The notes under the pieces are model-generated. The model had not been told where the DNA came from and searched no databases. It worked only from the letters and a program-made list of their open reading frames with translations. From Eutypella sp. D-1 (lineage: Eukaryota; Ascomycota; Sordariomycetes; Xylariales; Diatrypaceae): a stretch of DNA of 64,000 nt. The translations under genes and the position numbers were made by a program. Below, in pieces: positions 1 to 12,980 of the stretch (its first letter is position 1; each line of letters starts with the position of its first letter). Location: positions 124,001-188,000 of the forward strand of contig JAJTTP010000007.1 of the NCBI GenBank assembly GCA_023313575.1, read 5' to 3'.

Positions 1-1641
1 ACACTGTTGGGTCCGTCATTATTGTGCCCCCCGGAGCCTCCGACGAAGCGCCTCCTGTTGTAGACCTTCAAAAGATGATTCTCGACCCGCCTAGTAAACT
101 GCGGTCGCAGTTCAGATTAACCTACAACATGATTCTAAATCTATTGAGAGTTGAGGCATTGAAGATCGAGGAGATGATTAAGCGCAGCTTCTCCGAGCAT
201 GCCACGCAGCAACTATTACCGGAGCACGAGAAGGCTGTCAAGATTTCGGAAGCCGATCTGGCCAAGGTCAAGCGCGAAGCGTGCAGTATTTGCGACCCGA
301 CCTTGGATGACTGCCATCAGGCCGCTATGAATTTTAAAAAGTTGACCCAGGAGTTCTACAAGGGTTTGTTCACCATCCCCATTGGGAGGAAGATGTTCAC
401 GCAGCAGCGACTCATTGTCTTCAACAAGGAAGGCGTACGGACTCCTGGTATCCTCCTGATGGAGGGCGTCAGCGTCAAGACATCGGGAGGCGAGCCAACG
501 GTCCATGTTTTCGAGATCAAAACTGGCCGGGATGTGCGAGACTCGACCGACATTCTTCCCTTCGTCCCCGCGTTTCGACATCTTCTTACGCCGCTACCTC
601 GTTCGAAGAGATGCGTATCGGGAAAAAACGTACATGTTCCTCTCAGCGACATCGAGTGTCTCACCGGGAGGATCACCACCGGCATCGTGCCGGAGTATTT
701 CCAGGGCAGCGAGGCGAGGTCAGGTGCGAAGGAACTGATGCTACAAATTTGCAAGTCGTGGGATTCGGCCATCTGGAACGAGATGGACTTCAGCAGGATC
801 AAGAGCTTGGCCCTGCAAGAGATTCTAAGCAAGCGATTAGAGGAGGTGCGGGTTCTTCAGGCTACGGCTACAAAGCCATGCCCGTGTTACCTCAAACACG
901 TGAGTTCCAGCACTATGCCACTGTACTATGGCCAATTTACTAACAACTCTACGTATGTAGTTCGCCATGTGCCACGACCAGTGGCTCATCAAGGAGCATA
1001 TCTCCTCACTTCGGCAAGCACTATCCGACCAGAACCTACAGCTCCTACCCGACTACGAGCAGCGGATCGAGGTGCTGAAGGACCTCTCGTTCATCGACAG
1101 CGACACACGAATCCAACTCAAGGGCAAGGTTGCCTGCGAGATCCACTCGGCGGACGAGTTGGTGCTGACGGAGTTGATCCTGGACAACGTGCTGGCAGAG
1201 TACGAGCCGGCGGAGATCGCGGCGCTACTGTCGGCGTTCGTGTTCCAGGAAAAGACGGAGTCGGTGCCGAACCTGACTGGCAACCTAGAGAGGGGGATGA
1301 AGACGATCATCGAGATCAGCGAGAAGGTCAACACGGTACAGACGGAGCGGCAGGTGATCCAGAGCGCGGAGGACAGCAACGACTTCGTGTCGCGCCCCCG
1401 GTTTGGGCTCATGGAGGTCGTCTACGAGTGGGCGCGCGGCATGAGCTTCCGCAATATCACCGACCTCACCGATGTCCTCGAGGGTACCATCGTGCGCACC
1501 ATCACCCGCCTCGACGAGACCTGCCGCGAGGTCAAGAACGCCGCCCGCATCGTGGGCGACCCCGAGCTCTACCAGAAGATGCAAGCCGCGCAAGAGATGA
1601 TCAAGCGCGACATCACCGCCGTCGCGAGCTTGTATATGTGA
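1..1641 (+). CDS. SKI2: Ski2-like DExH RNA helicase, C-terminal part (5' end outside window)
   Basis: Partial gene; exons <1-899 and 961-1641, reading frame from base 3. The 61-bp intron (GTGAGT donor, TAG acceptor) joins in phase 0 and restores the conserved run LKH/FAMCHDQW. The visible part starts at the end of the helicase core and continues with SKLRSQFRLTYNMILNLLRV, typical of Ski2/Mtr4 winged-helix/ratchet regions, an arch-like insertion (about residues 60-230), then the DSHCT domain ending in VGDPELYQKMQAAQEMIKRD. LLPEHEK next to the ratchet helix points to Ski2 rather than Mtr4. Ski2 is the helicase of the cytoplasmic Ski complex, which feeds mRNA to the exosome for 3'-5' decay. The helicase motifs themselves lie left of the window. 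An AATAAA at 1710-1715 is a plausible polyadenylation signal. Confidence 0.93.
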
Positions 1642-2641
1642 AAAGGGGGAAAATCCCGGGGCGGTGTTAGGACATGCATCCATGGCAGGTTTTGATTTTT
1701 TGATGTCGGAATAAACAAACATGGTGGCTAGGGAATGTAGCAGGGCACGAGATATGAGATATGAATGATGATGGGGTTGCTTGACAGGAGAATTTGCATA
1801 GAGGTGTACGGAATAACATTAAGTAAGCTACCGCCTGCCATAGCTTCGTAATCACCCAAAACAGGGGTCACTTTATTATTACTAAAAATTGCTGTTTTTT
1901 ATTCTCGAACACTAATTTATGAAAGTGGGATAATCACGTTTACATCTGTTGAATAACTGATTTTGTTTGCTCTGTTATACGGCTAACGATTATTATGATT
2001 ACTAGGTAAGATTCGCGTAAACCAAAACGATTATCATAGATATCTGGCTCATCAATGTTGTCCAGTGCCTGCCAGGGGTAGCACTGCATCCACGTAGTAC
2101 TTCGAACTAGATTCCGGAGTCACGGCCGTGCAAATTTAATTTATGCCCGTAACGGCAAGTCAACACCTTTCATCCATAGGAACATTTCGCTAAGGACTGA
2201 ACAGTCCACTTATAACATGGAAACACAAGTGCAACTTTGAGTTTTTGCAAATGATCAACGAGAATCGTATAACGATGTATATATTCACCATAACACACAC
2301 TAGCAGCTATCGTATGCCTTGTAGAATATAGAAATGAACTGTTCGTCGAAAAGCTCTCTCTTGATGGTGATAGGTGAATTGGGGGGGGGGGGGGGAGTAA
2401 ACGAAGGAGCGCGATCAATACCCATGAGGAAAGCCAGAACGCCAAGCTCGAACTCCAGTTTCCCACCAACGTAAGCAAAAAGACCAAAAAAGAAAAAGAA
2501 AAAGGCGCCGTCTCTCTACTCCGTAGATCTCGTGGCTATGTGACGTCCACCATAGAGTCCCTGCTATGTCTTGCCGTTTACAGTAACCACACGTTGGCTA
2601 ATGGTCTCGTCATCTCAGTCTCCATCAGCCGTCTGAACGCG
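1642..2641. other. Convergent intergenic region (Ski2 / ESCRT-III gene)
   Basis: No gene recognised. It holds the 3' ends of two converging genes, AT-rich sequence with an AATAAA at 1710-1715, and a run of 15 G at 2381-2395. Confidence 0.6.
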
Positions 2642-3348
2642 CTAAGCCCTCAGGGCCCTGAGGCGCTGCTGCAGGGCATCCTCCTCCTCGGGGGTGGGCT
2701 CGTTGGTCTGAGGCTGGAGGGGCTCGGCGCGGGAGGGCTGGGCAGCGTTGAGCTCGGAGTTGAGCTGAACGCCGGCGTCGTCAGCGAGCTTGCCGAGAAG
2801 CTCGTGAACGGCATCGTCGGAGACCTGCTGGGCGGTGGTCTGGGCGACGGCATCCTGGTAGATGCCGTTGTTGACGGCGTACTCCTCGTTCTGCTGGCGG
2901 AACTGCTCGAGGGTGAGCAGGGTACGTTCGGGGTTCGCGCTGCGCTGGGCGGCGCTCATGACGCGCGACGACTGCCCCATCATGTGCGTCATCCGGTTCA
3001 GACTGTTGTTCGCCTGGATCTGCGCGGCCGACAGCTCGGCCATGTCGGCCATTTGGTCCATCTGCTGCGCCAGGGCCTGCCGCGACAGCAACATCTTAGC
3101 CTTCTGGTACGCTTTCGCCGTCTCGCCCTTCCGCAGCAGATCCTGGATCTGCTTCTTCAGCAGCGGGTCCTGCTTCGCGGCCTTCTGGGCCTCGCGCCGT
3201 GCCTGCTTCGCTTGAAACTAGATGGTTCGAAGATAAATATCCATGTTAGTGACGGGGGCCGGAGAGATCGGGGCTGGGATGGGAGAGGAAGACGTACGCG
3301 GGCCTGGAACTCGACCTGCATGTCGCGGGCTTGTTGCCGGTTCGACAT
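2642..3348 (-). CDS. ESCRT-III family protein, Did2/CHMP1-like
   Basis: Exons 3348-3298 and 3217-2642 on the minus strand; intron 3218-3297 (80 bp, GTACGT donor, ACTAAC branch point, TAG acceptor, phase 0). The product is 208 aa. The basic helical N-terminal half (QAKQARREAQKAAKQ, then LLRKGETAKAYQKAKMLL) and the acidic C-terminal half are the ESCRT-III layout. The last residues, EEEDALQQRLRALRA, match the MIM1 helix with which Did2/CHMP1 binds the MIT domain of Vps4. Such proteins assemble on endosomal membranes and recruit Vps4 for filament disassembly in multivesicular-body sorting. The N-terminus lacks the usual Did2 opening (LEKALFQLKFTAKQL-like), so this may be a divergent member or a paralogue rather than the canonical Did2. 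Confidence 0.8.
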
Positions 3349-4302
3349 ATTGACTTTAGAGGGGAGGGGGGTGGTTATGGGGTTATGCGTATCGTAAGAT
3401 GGATTTATCGCAGAAAAAAGAACGCTTTTATCGTCGTCGTAGCAGGATACAATCGAATCGAGGTTGCCAAGTTAATTCTTGTGTTCTGTGCTATTTAGGT
3501 AGACAGATAATCTAGAAGTGTAGTCGTAGTGTAGTCGTACTGTAGTCGGGTACAGTAAGAAAACAATTTAAGTTATTAGGTGTTGAGTTGTAGATGTGTA
3601 GATGGAAGTTTGGTGGGGCGAATGACAATGACGCATTTGCGTTTACCATTAAGTAGGACGGAGGTCAGGCAGTCGGCTGGTAAAGTAAAGGCTGGAACGA
3701 AGGTAGCTTGAAAGTATGGAAGCAAAGACCAACCTTATTTCGCTTTCAAGCCACACTTCTTACCTAGGTCGAGTCAAGCCACGAATCACAAGAACTCCAT
3801 CTCAGGGTAAGCCACTCCTTCAATACAATAATAATTACGTTAAGACAACATAAGAATGCCCTTAGAAAGGAATTCGCAGTTATCGGTTTACTTCAATGTA
3901 TCTTGTATACGAAAGGGGTAGTGTAGTAGTCCCAATCCAGTGCCCAGTAGTCACCATTAGCAGATCCACGCACCACGTAACCACTTATGTATGTAGGTCT
4001 GAAACATCAGATTCTACATATAGCAGGTTCTAGTTCGCCGACGCAACACGGAACGAAGCTCGAATAATTCTAGAATACGAAGAACTAGGTATACCGTATA
4101 ACCGCCGTCACACTAGACGGCGGCGATACCCGTGTGTCGTGGGCAACCAATTTTTAAAAAGCTGCTTGCAAGGCCAAGACCTACACTTATCCTACCCTAC
4201 ACAGTATGATATGGCACAAAGACTCCTAAATGCAGCATATTATAGAAATGCCCGGCCTAGCAGTGCCAGCCACAAGTCAAGAAAAAAGCAAGGTCGTATT
4301 CG
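3349..4302. other. Intergenic region
   Basis: AT-rich sequence with no recognisable gene, RNA or repeat. It contains the promoter of the ESCRT-III gene and the 3' flank of the HET relic. Confidence 0.5.
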
Positions 4303-6418
4303 TCATACCAAATAGACGGAACGCTCCTGGTCCTGTTCAAAGTTATCCATTACCTCTCCATCCATGATGCCATGTATATAACAGTCGCCAACCAGCTCAT
4401 AGCAATCACGCCTCCCCACCCCCGGTACGACCCTTTCGTTGGCAGACCGAATGATGAACGGCATGTGGCCCCCAGCAAACACATACGCAACGTCTCCTGC
4501 CTTCATCCTTGCCGGACCTAGCCCCATGTACCCCTTCTCGGTGAAAAACAACCTCCTGTTCATGGTGGCCGATGTGACGGCGAAATCCACAGCAACGTAG
4601 GTGAGCTTCTCCTCCCCATCGGGCCCTGTTTCTTGCACCGGGAGTCGATGGGGTGACGGTGTCTTTAAACCAGGCTTGCTGCCGACTGGTATCCGGAAGG
4701 TTGAATCTGCTATGCTGTGGGGGAGCCCGGCGGGGTTCATCCACTGCTTCGTTCCCTCCCGCACATACCGTCGAGAGCATCTTCGATAGCGACGGTCCTT
4801 GTTTAGAGGAACGCCCTTGGCCCCCAAGGAGCGGGCTGTATCTATACACAAAGTTCTCCAGTATGCTGCCATTCTATATTCGTTGTTGGGATATTTTGAC
4901 GTGATTGGCTGGCTGTCGCAGAGCAAGTTGTACCATGACAGAAACACTTCCAATGTCTCGTCATCATCCCCATATACCATGATCTCCGACGTCGTGGTGA
5001 TCAAATCAAAGCGTATTCATTCAAGCTCTAGAACCTTTTGACCGTGAAACCTGGACTTGGGCTTGGTACCCTTTGATGCGTTAAAGAGTTTTGTGCGCTC
5101 GAGTCGCTCCGACTCAAATTGGGGAGGTTTGGTCGTCCAGTCTGGAACCCAACTAGGTAGATCGCCCAAGTCCTTCTTCTCTGTACTTCCCATCAGGATG
5201 AGCAAGGACTCGTCTATTGCCATAACCTTTTTCACCACCGCCCGATAAAGCCGACTGGTTTCCCAGGTTGTAGTCAGCCTCCATCGGGTCCTGATTTCCC
5301 CAGTCGTTGACGAGCGGGAAAAGCGCAAAGACCTTGTCTCTCGGGTCTGTCGTGTCTCTCGAACGGAAATTCCAGAGCAGCTCGCGCAGGTTGATCTTTA
5401 TAGGCGCTTGGTTCTTCAGGATACTTTGCCACTGATGTCTCAGGTCATCGAGCTCGATGATGGTCCTGTAGAAGTGCTCAACGTGACGAATGTCGTTTCC
5501 GTGGAGGTACTTGTAATGGTTTTGGCAGCAATCCTTCCGATGGTGCTCGTAGTTCCTGGCTGCATGGCTGAACAACTCCCACGGCGCCACGAAATGACCA
5601 TGGTGTAAGGTTACGCCTGGCGCCAGAACGATCTCCTGTATAACCCATTGGCGGACCCACCACGGGCGATCCATGATTCCAAACAGAGCCATAATTATCC
5701 GGTGAAAGGCGTCGTGGTTAGCTAGGATCGGGATGTCATCGCCGTTGACGTGTTTGTTCTGAGCCAGCAAGCTAGCAAAGCAAAAAGCGCCTTTGACATG
5801 ATCAATGCTCAGGTTGTGCCTCAACGAAAGTGGGAGCCCATAGTATTGATCTATCCTGTCGTGAAAGTCGTCGATCATCGCCCTGTCCTCGGGATGGGCG
5901 ACAGAGGACTCAGACCAAGTCGTGAAGTCGGTGCGCCATTGACAGATTTGCTTTTGCTTCACCTTCGCGTCCTGCTTTGGACGTCTCGGCTCGTCGACGG
6001 TGCCAAGCCAGATGAGCACACGCTGGGAGGATGAGTAGATATCCCTCATCATGCTGACCTGCTCGTTTCGTTCCTCGATGTCGCCTTGGTTGATGCAGAT
6101 CGCGTCTACCCACAGGACGCGGGCATCGGCCTCGCTCCGAAGGTGTCGAAGCGCTGTTTCCAGGTTCAGGGCGATCGCAAAGTCCTGACCGTTGAGTCTC
6201 ATGCGCGACCTGGCATTGTTTGCCTGCCTTTCGCCCCAAGTGTAGGAGAGGGACTCGAACTTTGGCTTTTCGCCCAGCGACACGACATCGAGATGGCAAC
6301 ATATTGGATCATCCCACTTGCCAGGCTTCAGGCTGATGAGCCTGGTTTCGCGGAGGTTATGGCGCAGTGGGAGAAGAGCGTAGATGGGGTGATGCTTCGT
6401 CGCGCTCGCTCTCTTCAT
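4303..6418 (-). pseudogene. HET-domain (heterokaryon incompatibility) protein, broken by frameshift and in-frame stop
   Basis: Starts at the ATG at 6418 (an upstream open stretch begins only with TTG). The first part reads LRHNLRETRLISLKPG, then the HET hallmarks FESLSYTWG and LWVDAICINQGDIEERNEQV, VLIWLG, RPWWVRQWVIQEI and TTDPRDKVFALFPLV. Near 5262-5264 the frame breaks: one extra C in a CCC run (G on the coding strand) moves the continuing homology (ETSRLYRAVV..., LPSWVPDW) into the next frame. That frame meets a TGA at 5019-5017 inside KVLELE*IRFDLI and then continues without a break to 4303, with the typical end FTEKGYMGLGPARMKAGDV and YELVGDCYIHGIMDGE. About 700 residues of family sequence are present. 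HET proteins trigger cell death on fusion with incompatible partners. No intron with usable splice sites explains either lesion. Sequencing error is the alternative. Confidence 0.85.
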
Positions 6419-6725
6419 GTACTCAGCGAGGAGGAAGGACAGGAGGAAAGACAAGGTGAAGATCCACGACAGTAGAAACGCCGGGCTGACCTTTTTTTTT
6501 TCGCCTCTTGTCTTGCTGAAGCCTTTCTACCGAGAAGTTAGAACGATCCTGTAGCTAGACGATGTCGAAAACCCTTGACATGCAATATGCGGGGATAACT
6601 ATAGCATCCATGCATTATGTCGGGTTTCAGGATCCAATCATAAGCCTCGATGGCTTGCCGATGATACACTGTTTTTCTTGCTTGTCTCATCTTCGACACC
6701 GCAGTCAGCCTCCGCACCTTCAAAG
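6419..6725. promoter_or_regulatory. Divergent promoter region, HET relic / nucleoside hydrolase
   Basis: 307 bp between two divergent start codons, with a poly-T run near 6492-6501. No specific binding site could be assigned. Confidence 0.4.
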
Positions 6726-7890
6726 ATGAAGTGGCTTCGATTCATCACCCGCCTCCTGACGGGCGCCTCTGCTCCAGCGGCCGCCCGCAAGAACCTCATC
6801 GTCGACACAGATCTCTTTAGCGATGTTGAGTAAGAGTGTTCAGGTCTTCTCAGCCTAGGAGCCCGCGCTGACAGTTTTAATAGTGATGCTGGTGTGCTGT
6901 TGTTGGCCGCGACATCGCCCAAGGTGAACCTGTTGGCCGTCAATGTCAATTACCCATCAACCTACTCGGCTCTTGCGGCGTCGGCCATCCTCGCCCATTA
7001 TGGGAAGGCAGATGTCCCAATCGGCATTCCACGTCCTTTGACGAACACCACCTTCTTTGACGGCTGGTACTACAAGCTAGGCGAATACACAAGCAAGATC
7101 GCATTCCAGTGGTCCGACGGTAGTCTTCCTTGGGGTAACGCCGACGACGCGTGGGATCCCGTCAAGTTGTACCGAAAGGCTTTGGCCGATGCTGAGGATG
7201 GCAGTGTGACAATTGTGTCCATTGGTTTCCTTGATAATGTGAGTTGTTTTGGACCCAATAGTACAGACTCAGGTTTATTAACGCCGTTGAAAAAAAAAGC
7301 TATCCGGCCTGCTGAACTCGACGGCCGATTCATATTCGAATCTCAGCGGCCCCGAGCTTATCGCATCCAAAGTCTGCGAACTCGTCGTCATGGGAGGCGG
7401 CTACCCATCGGGACACAGTTGGAACTTTTGGGGCTCGAACTCTAGCCTTACGGCACATGTGATCCACACCTGGAAAGGAAAGATAGTTTTTGTCGGCGAC
7501 GACGTCGGCAAAGATGTCCTAACGGGGGCCTCTCTCATGCGCAGTGGCCCCGTGAACGACCCCGTCCGAATGGCGTACATTTACTACAGATACTATGAAC
7601 CAACAAGCTCATGGGACCCTCTAGCTTTGCTGTATGCAATCGATGGATTGGGGGAACTGTTCAAGATCAGGAATGATGATGGATACAACCACATCGAGCC
7701 TAATGGAACTAATCGATGGGTTCTGGACCCGGAGGCTCATGACCAATCCTTCCTTAGACTTGCCGTTAGCAACGAGACAGCAGCGGCTGTGCTAGATAGG
7801 CACTTACTGCAAGGAGCCTTGTCAGTCAAAGGAGGACTTGAAGGCATCAAGGGACCTGCAGGAACCGCATGTAGGGCTGACGAGCTATGA
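6726..7890 (+). CDS. Inosine-uridine-preferring nucleoside hydrolase
   Basis: Exons 6726-6829, 6884-7238 and 7300-7890 give 349 aa. The introns are 54 and 61 bp, and the first one falls inside the active-site codon run. Splicing creates DTDLFSDVDDAGVLLLA (residues 27-43), the fungal form of the aspartate cluster that binds Ca2+ and ribose. Other family segments are VTIVSIGFLDNLSGLL, the core VMGGGYPSG, and FVGDDVGKDVLTG, which occupies the usual G.E.G position. The enzyme hydrolyses ribonucleosides to base and ribose, feeding salvage. The first 16 residues (MKWLRFITRLLTGASA) are weakly hydrophobic and could be a short signal peptide, so both secreted and cytosolic locations are possible. The gene is divergent from the HET relic. 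Confidence 0.9.
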
Positions 7891-10800
7891 CGGGTCTACC
7901 GAGGCCTGAACCTCTCAGCTATGGGCATAGGTATTGAGTAGACAGATACAACAGGGGCTCTTAAGGCCTTTTCTTTTTTTCGCGGGGCACGTAGTTGAAT
8001 GACACCACAGAAGTTGCTCGAGGTTATATGCCACATAATGAGCATTCAGGAGGGAATCATTAGGTACGACCACCCCGCATTCTCTTGCGAAAAGCATTGA
8101 ACCGACGTCAAAACGAGGCTTGAGAGACGAGGCAAATGCACAGGTGGCACCAAACCTGCCATGTAAATATCGATATATAGACACTCGGCGTAATACAGTA
8201 AATGGTATAGCAGTGTATATATCTATTGCAAAGTTATTACATAGGTACAGATAGAATGCAGAGCGAATTCGTTCGATTACCCCTCCCGTGCTGCACCTCC
8301 TGGTATCCAAGCAGCGATATTATGTGGGAGATCTGAATTGGGTTGAATCCCTCGAAGTTTATTTTTTTTTGTTTGCTATTCCACCTTCGCATATGGTGTA
8401 ACGCGTCGGAGGTGCTTCTTGAAGTTCAAGTATGGATGGTTTAGGTGCTGATGTTTCATCTTCGGAGATTGCATTATTACCTATAACCGGGACGACCTAT
8501 CGCGTGCGTGTGCGAGTAGCCCTCGTTGCTTTGTCTACAGCCATTTGGTTATATGGCGTTCGTTACCAGTATGTATGCCTTCGTTAGAGGGGAGGCCCGG
8601 GAGGGAGGTAGATCTAAACTAGATGGCCGAAAGGGTTCACCCATTCGTAAGAACCAACATCATACAACGAGGCAGGCTTTTAAACTAGTCTACTAAGCGA
8701 AAATGCGCGTACTATATATCAATACGATACGGATCGCAGCCTTTCGCCTCTTGCCGTGACTTTTTTTCTCTCCTATAACGTACCTAGTAGTGTATGTAGG
8801 CACGCCGATGCTGTTGACTGACGGTTGACTAGCAATGGCCGAGTATCACGCAACAGTAATGCTTACTCAGTCCGCTAATTATAGCCAGGGCGTTGATGGT
8901 GGGTGAGCGAGTGGCTCGAAGTCGCCCTTGGCTGGGCGGTTCGTTCCTGAACTGGGCAGACGGAGTGGGGATTGGTTCGCTTGGGATGAATTAGGCCGTC
9001 GTAAATTACCTGTACCCTATAGTGAATTTCCCTGGCTACGAAGGGTAATTACGACGGCCTTATTAGGGGCAATAATAACTGCAAAGCCTGGATTACGAGG
9101 AGTAGGTATCATTCAATACGGATTCCTCAGCCTGGCTAATGAAGCCCGCCCCGAATGATGTACACGCCAGCGCCCGCGCCAGCCAGTGGCGGAGGGTTGC
9201 ACCGCCCGTTCCCCGTCCCACTAGCCAACAACTAGAGTAGATAGTAATAGTACATGGGAGTTCCCATACGGGGTTGCATCCACCAGCCGGCTACCGTCCG
9301 TTTCAATCGGAAAAGCCGGCCTGGAATCTCGTTTCTTTAGTTTTGGACTTGCGGCGACAGAATGCGCTAGAATTGTCTTGTCGGGCTTCCATCCTAGTAT
9401 CTCTGAAGGGGTCCTGTCGCAGCCGCCGCCTCGGAGAAAGAGACCACTGGTGTCACATAGTACCAGGTGGCGTAGGTAGCACGTACGTGCGCCGGTAAGG
9501 CCCGGCCCAAAAGGGCTGTCTCGTATACATATATTCACGGGAGGGATAGATTATGTCTCATTATTTTTGAAAGGGGTTTCGCGAGGCCCCTTTTTGGGTT
9601 CCCCGATATGGGTGATAGACAGGCACAGGTGAATATCGGGGTCGCTTCACGGCCAGCCACCAGGTCGAACTATCTAAATTAGCGTGGACTCGTAAATGGA
9701 ACGGCCGTCTCCCTCTGCCTCCCTCCCACCCACACACACCCTTCTTGACCAGCGACACAATTTCGCTAGTAGCGGATTGATGTATTTGACGGCCAAATTG
9801 TGTGCTCTGGAGCGACGGGCAACGATGCCGTCTCGGGAAGGACCCTTCTTGGGGATGGTGGGAGGGTTCATGCGGGAAAATCGGAGTCGCGGGGGAATGG
9901 GACCGCGGGTGTAACGTTCTCGTCTCGTCTCGTCTCGCACTATCCTGTCCCGTAGGCATTTATGTCCTTGCCCTCCCGCTCGGTTCTATTCGTTCGAGAA
10001 CCGAATCGCAGCCTTATCTACCGAAGCAGGGGGCTAGATGAAAACGGAAGGTCGCCTCCTTGTGTGCCCCCCTTTTCCTTCTAATAGTCACTATCACAGG
10101 TCTGTTACATAGTTATGAAGGCTATCAATTAACTCGACCAATGCTATCCAATATTTCCAAATATGCAGATCCCTAGCCCGGTCGTGCTTAGAAGGCTGAA
10201 TGGATGCCCTGAGTAATCACGTAGTGTGTCTAGTGGCGACTAATTTTGTCTCTGAGCTGTCTCAGCCTCCTGGCATCTTATAGGCGTGGGATGGATGACA
10301 TCGTACGTTTCAAAGTCAGGCATGCGACCGCGCTTTGATCCCATAGTTTTGCCACTTGAATGCCTGCTCTAGAACCCTAATGAGACGTTGGCGGCCATCA
10401 TGGATACAGTCGGTCGAGACCTCTAGACTCCAGTAGTGGGATTGTCTACCTTTCCCATTTAACTTGATGGCGGATGTAAGGGGGTAATGCGGGGGGTTGG
10501 TAGGCTTTCGCCTTGTGAACACCCAAATACTACCCCTACCTATACCCCTACCTATGGTCTATAGAATGCCTTCCAATCGCCAATTGAAGCGAAGCATGGT
10601 AATAGGAATGCTGAGAATTTTGTCCAGAATCTCAGGGCATTAGGCGCACTCAAAGTGGAAACTTACGTCCCGTAAAGGATGATATAGTTGAAGGTGTGTA
10701 GTAATGCACCAATGCGCGTGGCCAATTGAGCTTCCAAGAATGGAAAATGCGCGCACGCTCCTGCTGTCATCACAATATACTATAGATCTATACACTCAAG

Positions 10801-12232
10801 CTAGTCTAACCATAGCTTGAATCTGCATATCTAAGTGTATGTTTCAAACATCTATTTTCACTGTTTCAAATGTTCGATTTTTGCTGCCGTGATCATGTTC
10901 TGTGATATTGACTATGTTAGCAATCCTAGGCTAACTAGTGACTACGGCTTAGTAGTATAAGGCGGGTTTTGTCGTTAATGGATTGGTAGGATTTAAAGTT
11001 AGTTACCTGCAAGGTCCCAGCCAGCTATCGTAAGCGAAACTATGAATTTACAATGGAGCCAGGCACATGTCTTCCTGGGCTGGCGCTATCATCTTGAGGA
11101 CTTGTTCGACATGATGCCATTCGTAAAAAGGCGGGAAGGCTGGGAAGTCTGGGAAGGCTAGCGAGCTGTACGTCAGACATATGTCGAACGTCGGACGGGG
11201 CACACGCTGCCCTTGGTAGTACCTCTGACATGACGATGATATCCGTTGAAATCGCCCGTGAACCCATAAACCTGGACTTTTTACCTAGATCTGTAGCATC
11301 GCAATTACACAACATAGGGCCGACAAAAACTGATCTCTACGGGGGTGGTGGTACACACCTGACCCATCACTTTTTAATATGGGATTTTCCCGTCGTCTCC
11401 ATGCCGGAAACCGAGTAATACCCCGGATCGACACTGAGCGGAGAGTACATAGTAGGGTGTAGGGGTAAGGGGGTTACCGCACACACGGGAGGCTCACGGG
11501 AGGTTTCTTGCAGGCCCGGTACTTGAGTGGTCCACTCGTTGATTTATCCAGCACGGATCGCCTATGTAACCGAACGGACCGAATGTATCGCTAAGAGCCG
11601 AGAATGGTATTATTTAGCAAGACACACAAAGGTTTATTGAAGGTCTTACGGATCTTCTCGTGAGCGGTAGCACGTAGTGTAGTAAGAACTATGGCCTTGG
11701 TGCCGGTGCTGGTGTGTGGGGTTAGGTAAGAGAATTACCGAGTATGTTGGAGATATATTCGCCAGATCGGGCATCTGTTCTAAAATTGGGACGCCATAAA
11801 CGGCACTCCCATGATGGATGATGAACGAGGGCTACGGGCCGCCGCCTACTAAGGAGCACCATGTACTAGATAGATCTAAGTAGATCCCCAATGGGGGATT
11901 CGAAACGGACGTCACATGGCGGCGGCGACTATGTTCAAGATGGAATTGAAGTTGGTTGCAGTATTGGTTGATATTAATGATGATGGCATCAGGCTCAAGA
12001 TACGTCACGAGTAACATCTATTACGCCCCTTTTACAACTACTATCGATGCAACCGCAACATACACGAACCGGGCATCGCGAGATTCTGTTGGTTGCCGAG
12101 CTGACGGCAAGGCTTGCTTGTTCAATGTTAGGACTTCATGAGATGACCTCTACATAGTTACTGTTGGGACTACTGCTGTTGGTTAGCGGCGCTGAGCGGG
12201 CGGCTGAGTGAGCTGACTACGCAAAATATACT

Positions 12233-12234
<2 letters not shown>

Positions 12235-12283
<49 letters not shown>
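12235..12283. repeat. (CA)24 microsatellite
   Basis: A perfect dinucleotide repeat of 24 CA units plus one C, followed by TATGCGCGCGCACACACA. Confidence 0.98.
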
Positions 12284-12285
<2 letters not shown>

Positions 12286-12930
12286 TGCGCGCGCACACAC
12301 AGGGCACTCGTCCGTAAGCAGCTGGCGAGGCAAAGTAGCAAATAATAACTAGTTCGAGGTTGCCATTTGTTAGGGTGATTTTCCATTTAGGTCTTTTTAG
12401 TTGTGCTAATAATAGGTTCCCCCCCCTATCTATCAATCTATGTACCTTCTACTACACCAACAATGGCGGCGGATGAAGTTCATTCCCGCCTTTGCCCTCC
12501 CCCAAAAAATCCCCGGAGAACGGAGAAGAGATGAAGGAAGAAATGAAAAGCAGACATACTCAGATTCTGCAAAAAAAAAAAAAACAAAAAAAAACACCCC
12601 AATATTCGCGGATCGAGGGACGCCGTCGAAAGCGTGGGTTTGCACGGTACGGTACTAGACTAGGAGCAGGAAATTCCAGTCTGGGCCACCTTGAAAATGT
12701 CGAAATGGCGGTCCGTTTAGGTGTGCTCCGGGGTTGCGTTTTCCACTTTCCTATTGAGGAAACAATTCACCAAGACCGCTCAAGACCCCAAAGATCCCAA
12801 GACCACACCTGCACCGCACCTGGGCAAATCAATGCATGCAAGTATGTGGTGTACGACTTTTATGCGGAACCATGACCATGCGGACTATTGCGGTGGAGGA
12901 GGTGTGAAGTTGTCTGACCTGCTTGGTGTG

Positions 12931-12980
12931 TTGTGCTGTGTTGTGCTGTGTTGTGCTGTGTTGTGCTGTGTTGTGCTGTG
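12931..12980. repeat. 10-bp minisatellite (TTGTGCTGTG)x5
   Basis: Five perfect tandem copies of TTGTGCTGTG, with partial copies on both sides (GGTGTG before, TTGTTGC after). Confidence 0.97.

Noticed and set aside
8928..9158. 76-codon plus-strand frame
   Set aside because: No ATG-context, family similarity or splice partners; length expected by chance.
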